DNA of 7,540 nt from positions 1-7,540 of the forward strand of contig CALLVJ010000184.1 of assembly GCA_938010625.1 (NCBI GenBank). The letters are read 5' to 3'. Position 1 is the first letter of the stretch; every line of letters starts with the position of its first letter. Positions 6,887 through 7,540 of this stretch are shown here, one piece after another. The translations under genes were made by a program, and so were the position numbers. The notes under the pieces were generated by a model. The model ran no database searches. It was not told the DNA's origin and saw only the letters and a program-made list of their open reading frames with translations. Origin of the DNA: an uncultured Stomatobaculum sp. GTDB taxonomy: Bacteria; Bacillota; Clostridia; Lachnospirales; Lachnospiraceae.

Positions 6887-7540
6887 ACGTCCTCCCTCAT
6901 GTTCTCCCGCGGCATCCGGGCGGACGCGGCAGTCAAATTCCGCACCGAACGGACTGTCTCGTCGCGACGGCCTATGAGCCGGGCCCAATCCCTCGGGCCG
7001 GTGGCGCCGGTGATCTCCTCGTTCTGCCGGGACTCCACGGCGATGGCCTCCAGCAGACGAGGAGTCGAGATTCCTCCGCTCCCGCCGTCCAGCTCATCTT
7101 TGATGGCAGCAGTCTTGGCGCGTGCGACGACGGCGGCGAGCATGGCGCCGCTGACCAGGTCGGCGAGGTGAAGAATCTCCCGCCCACCGGAGGCGTAGGC
7201 GACCTCCAGCACTTCGGTGGCGGGAGTGCGGGCGTACAGGGCTCGAACGGTGGCCCGGCGCATGGTCTCGGCGGCGGTCTCGCGATCTCCACCGGCGGCG
7301 GCCAGCTCGGACGGGTCGAGCGGCAAGTCGGCCGTCAGGTGCTTGGCCAGGACTTGTCGGGCGCCCTCGGCGTCGGGTCTGCCGATCCGGATCTTGATAT
7401 CGAGGCGTCCGGGGCGTAGCACGGCCGGGTCGATCATGTCCTCCCGGTTGGAGGCCCCGATGATGACGACGTTGCGCAGCGACTCCACACCATCGATCTC
7501 CGCCAGGACCTGCGGCACGATCATGGTCTCGACGTCGGAG
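6883..7540 (-). CDS. arc: Pup-dependent AAA+ ATPase Arc/Mpa, C-terminal part (5' end outside window)
   Basis: The last 218 residues of the hexameric ATPase that recognises pupylated proteins and unfolds them. The window cuts in at [20 protein letters not shown], just after where Walker B would lie. Sensor 1 ([10 protein letters not shown]) and the arginine-finger region ([14 protein letters not shown]) follow. The helical lid and C-terminal part ([27 protein letters not shown]) agree with Mpa. The C-terminus is PRENMREDV, not the GQYL that in mycobacterial Mpa docks on the 20S proteasome. This resembles Arc from actinobacteria that keep Pup but have no proteasome, such as Corynebacterium. The stop TGA (6885-6883) overlaps the dop start. 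The arc-dop order is the standard Pup-locus order; pup would be expected just after dop but lies beyond the junction. Confidence 0.94.
   Translation of the reverse strand, partial: SDVETMIVPQVLAEIDGVESLRNVVIIGASNREDMIDPAVLRPGRLDIKIRIGRPDAEGARQVLAKHLTADLPLDPSELAAAGGDRETAAETMRRATVRALYARTPATEVLEVAYASGGREILHLADLVSGAMLAAVVARAKTAAIKDELDGGSGGISTPRLLEAIAVESRQNEEITGATGPRDWARLIGRRDETVRSVRNLTAASARMPRENMREDV
6891..6897 (-). promoter_or_regulatory. Ribosome binding site of dop
   Basis: AGGGAGG on the minus strand lies 4 bases before ATG 6886, within the last codons of arc. Together with the ATGA stop/start overlap it indicates translational coupling of arc and dop and settles the dop start. Confidence 0.8.

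Noticed and set aside
4694..6988. A single Dop-GlnRS fusion enzyme linking pupylation to tRNA charging.
   Set aside because: Both partners are cut inside conserved domains at a peptide they share, and composition and gene context change phylum there. A chimera explains this more simply.
6887..6988. A longer N-terminus for Dop starting at 6988.
   Set aside because: The extension lies inside the arc coding sequence in another frame and has no Dop similarity. ATG 6886 has AGGGAGG upstream and the ATGA overlap.

Overview
The window is two unrelated genomes joined in one sequence. From position 1 to about 5,500 the DNA is moderate in GC (57% in a sample I counted at 4861-4920). It carries low-GC-phylum type (Bacillota) genes: a surface adhesin, a cell-wall-binding repeat protein, a radical SAM protein and a bacterial glutaminyl-tRNA synthetase. 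The style fits a fairly GC-rich clostridial or Lachnospiraceae-like anaerobe. From about 5,500 to 7,540 the DNA is very GC-rich (90% in a sample at 6481-6540) and carries dop and arc/mpa, genes of the Pup (prokaryotic ubiquitin-like protein) pathway, which is typical of Actinomycetota. An Actinomyces-like source that lacks the 20S proteasome is plausible, but this is inference.

Layout of the Bacillota part. On the minus strand a two-gene unit of exported proteins runs leftward. A 554-residue protein made almost entirely of cell-wall/choline-binding-type repeats (998-2662) is followed after 22 bases by a secreted protein whose parallel beta-helix domain is just beginning when the window ends (1-975, open at the left edge). 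A 408-base intergenic region at 2663-3070 with an AT-rich core separates this unit from a divergent plus-strand gene for a small membrane-anchored, alanine-rich helical protein (3071-3601). That gene ends at a strong bidirectional terminator (3608-3650). Converging on it from the right are the minus-strand glnS and, 29 bases after it, a PflX-type (COG1313) radical SAM gene (3777-4664).

Layout of the actinobacterial part. Also on the minus strand, the 3' end of the Pup-dependent ATPase gene (arc/mpa, open at the right edge) overlaps the start of dop by the four bases ATGA. Dop is intact from its start through the catalytic aspartate and most of its fold. It then runs in frame, through the peptide GWDDPRL that both families share at this place, into the C-terminal half of glutaminyl-tRNA synthetase. 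The result is one 730-codon open frame that looks like a Dop-GlnRS fusion. The C-terminal ~115-120 residues of Dop and the N-terminal catalytic half of GlnRS are both missing. The simplest reading is an assembly or amplification chimera at 5483-5503, not a new enzyme.

I found no convincing new biological system. The points worth following up are the junction itself, the Arc C-terminus that lacks the proteasome-docking motif, an enlarged Dop-loop, and the paired surface-protein genes at the left.
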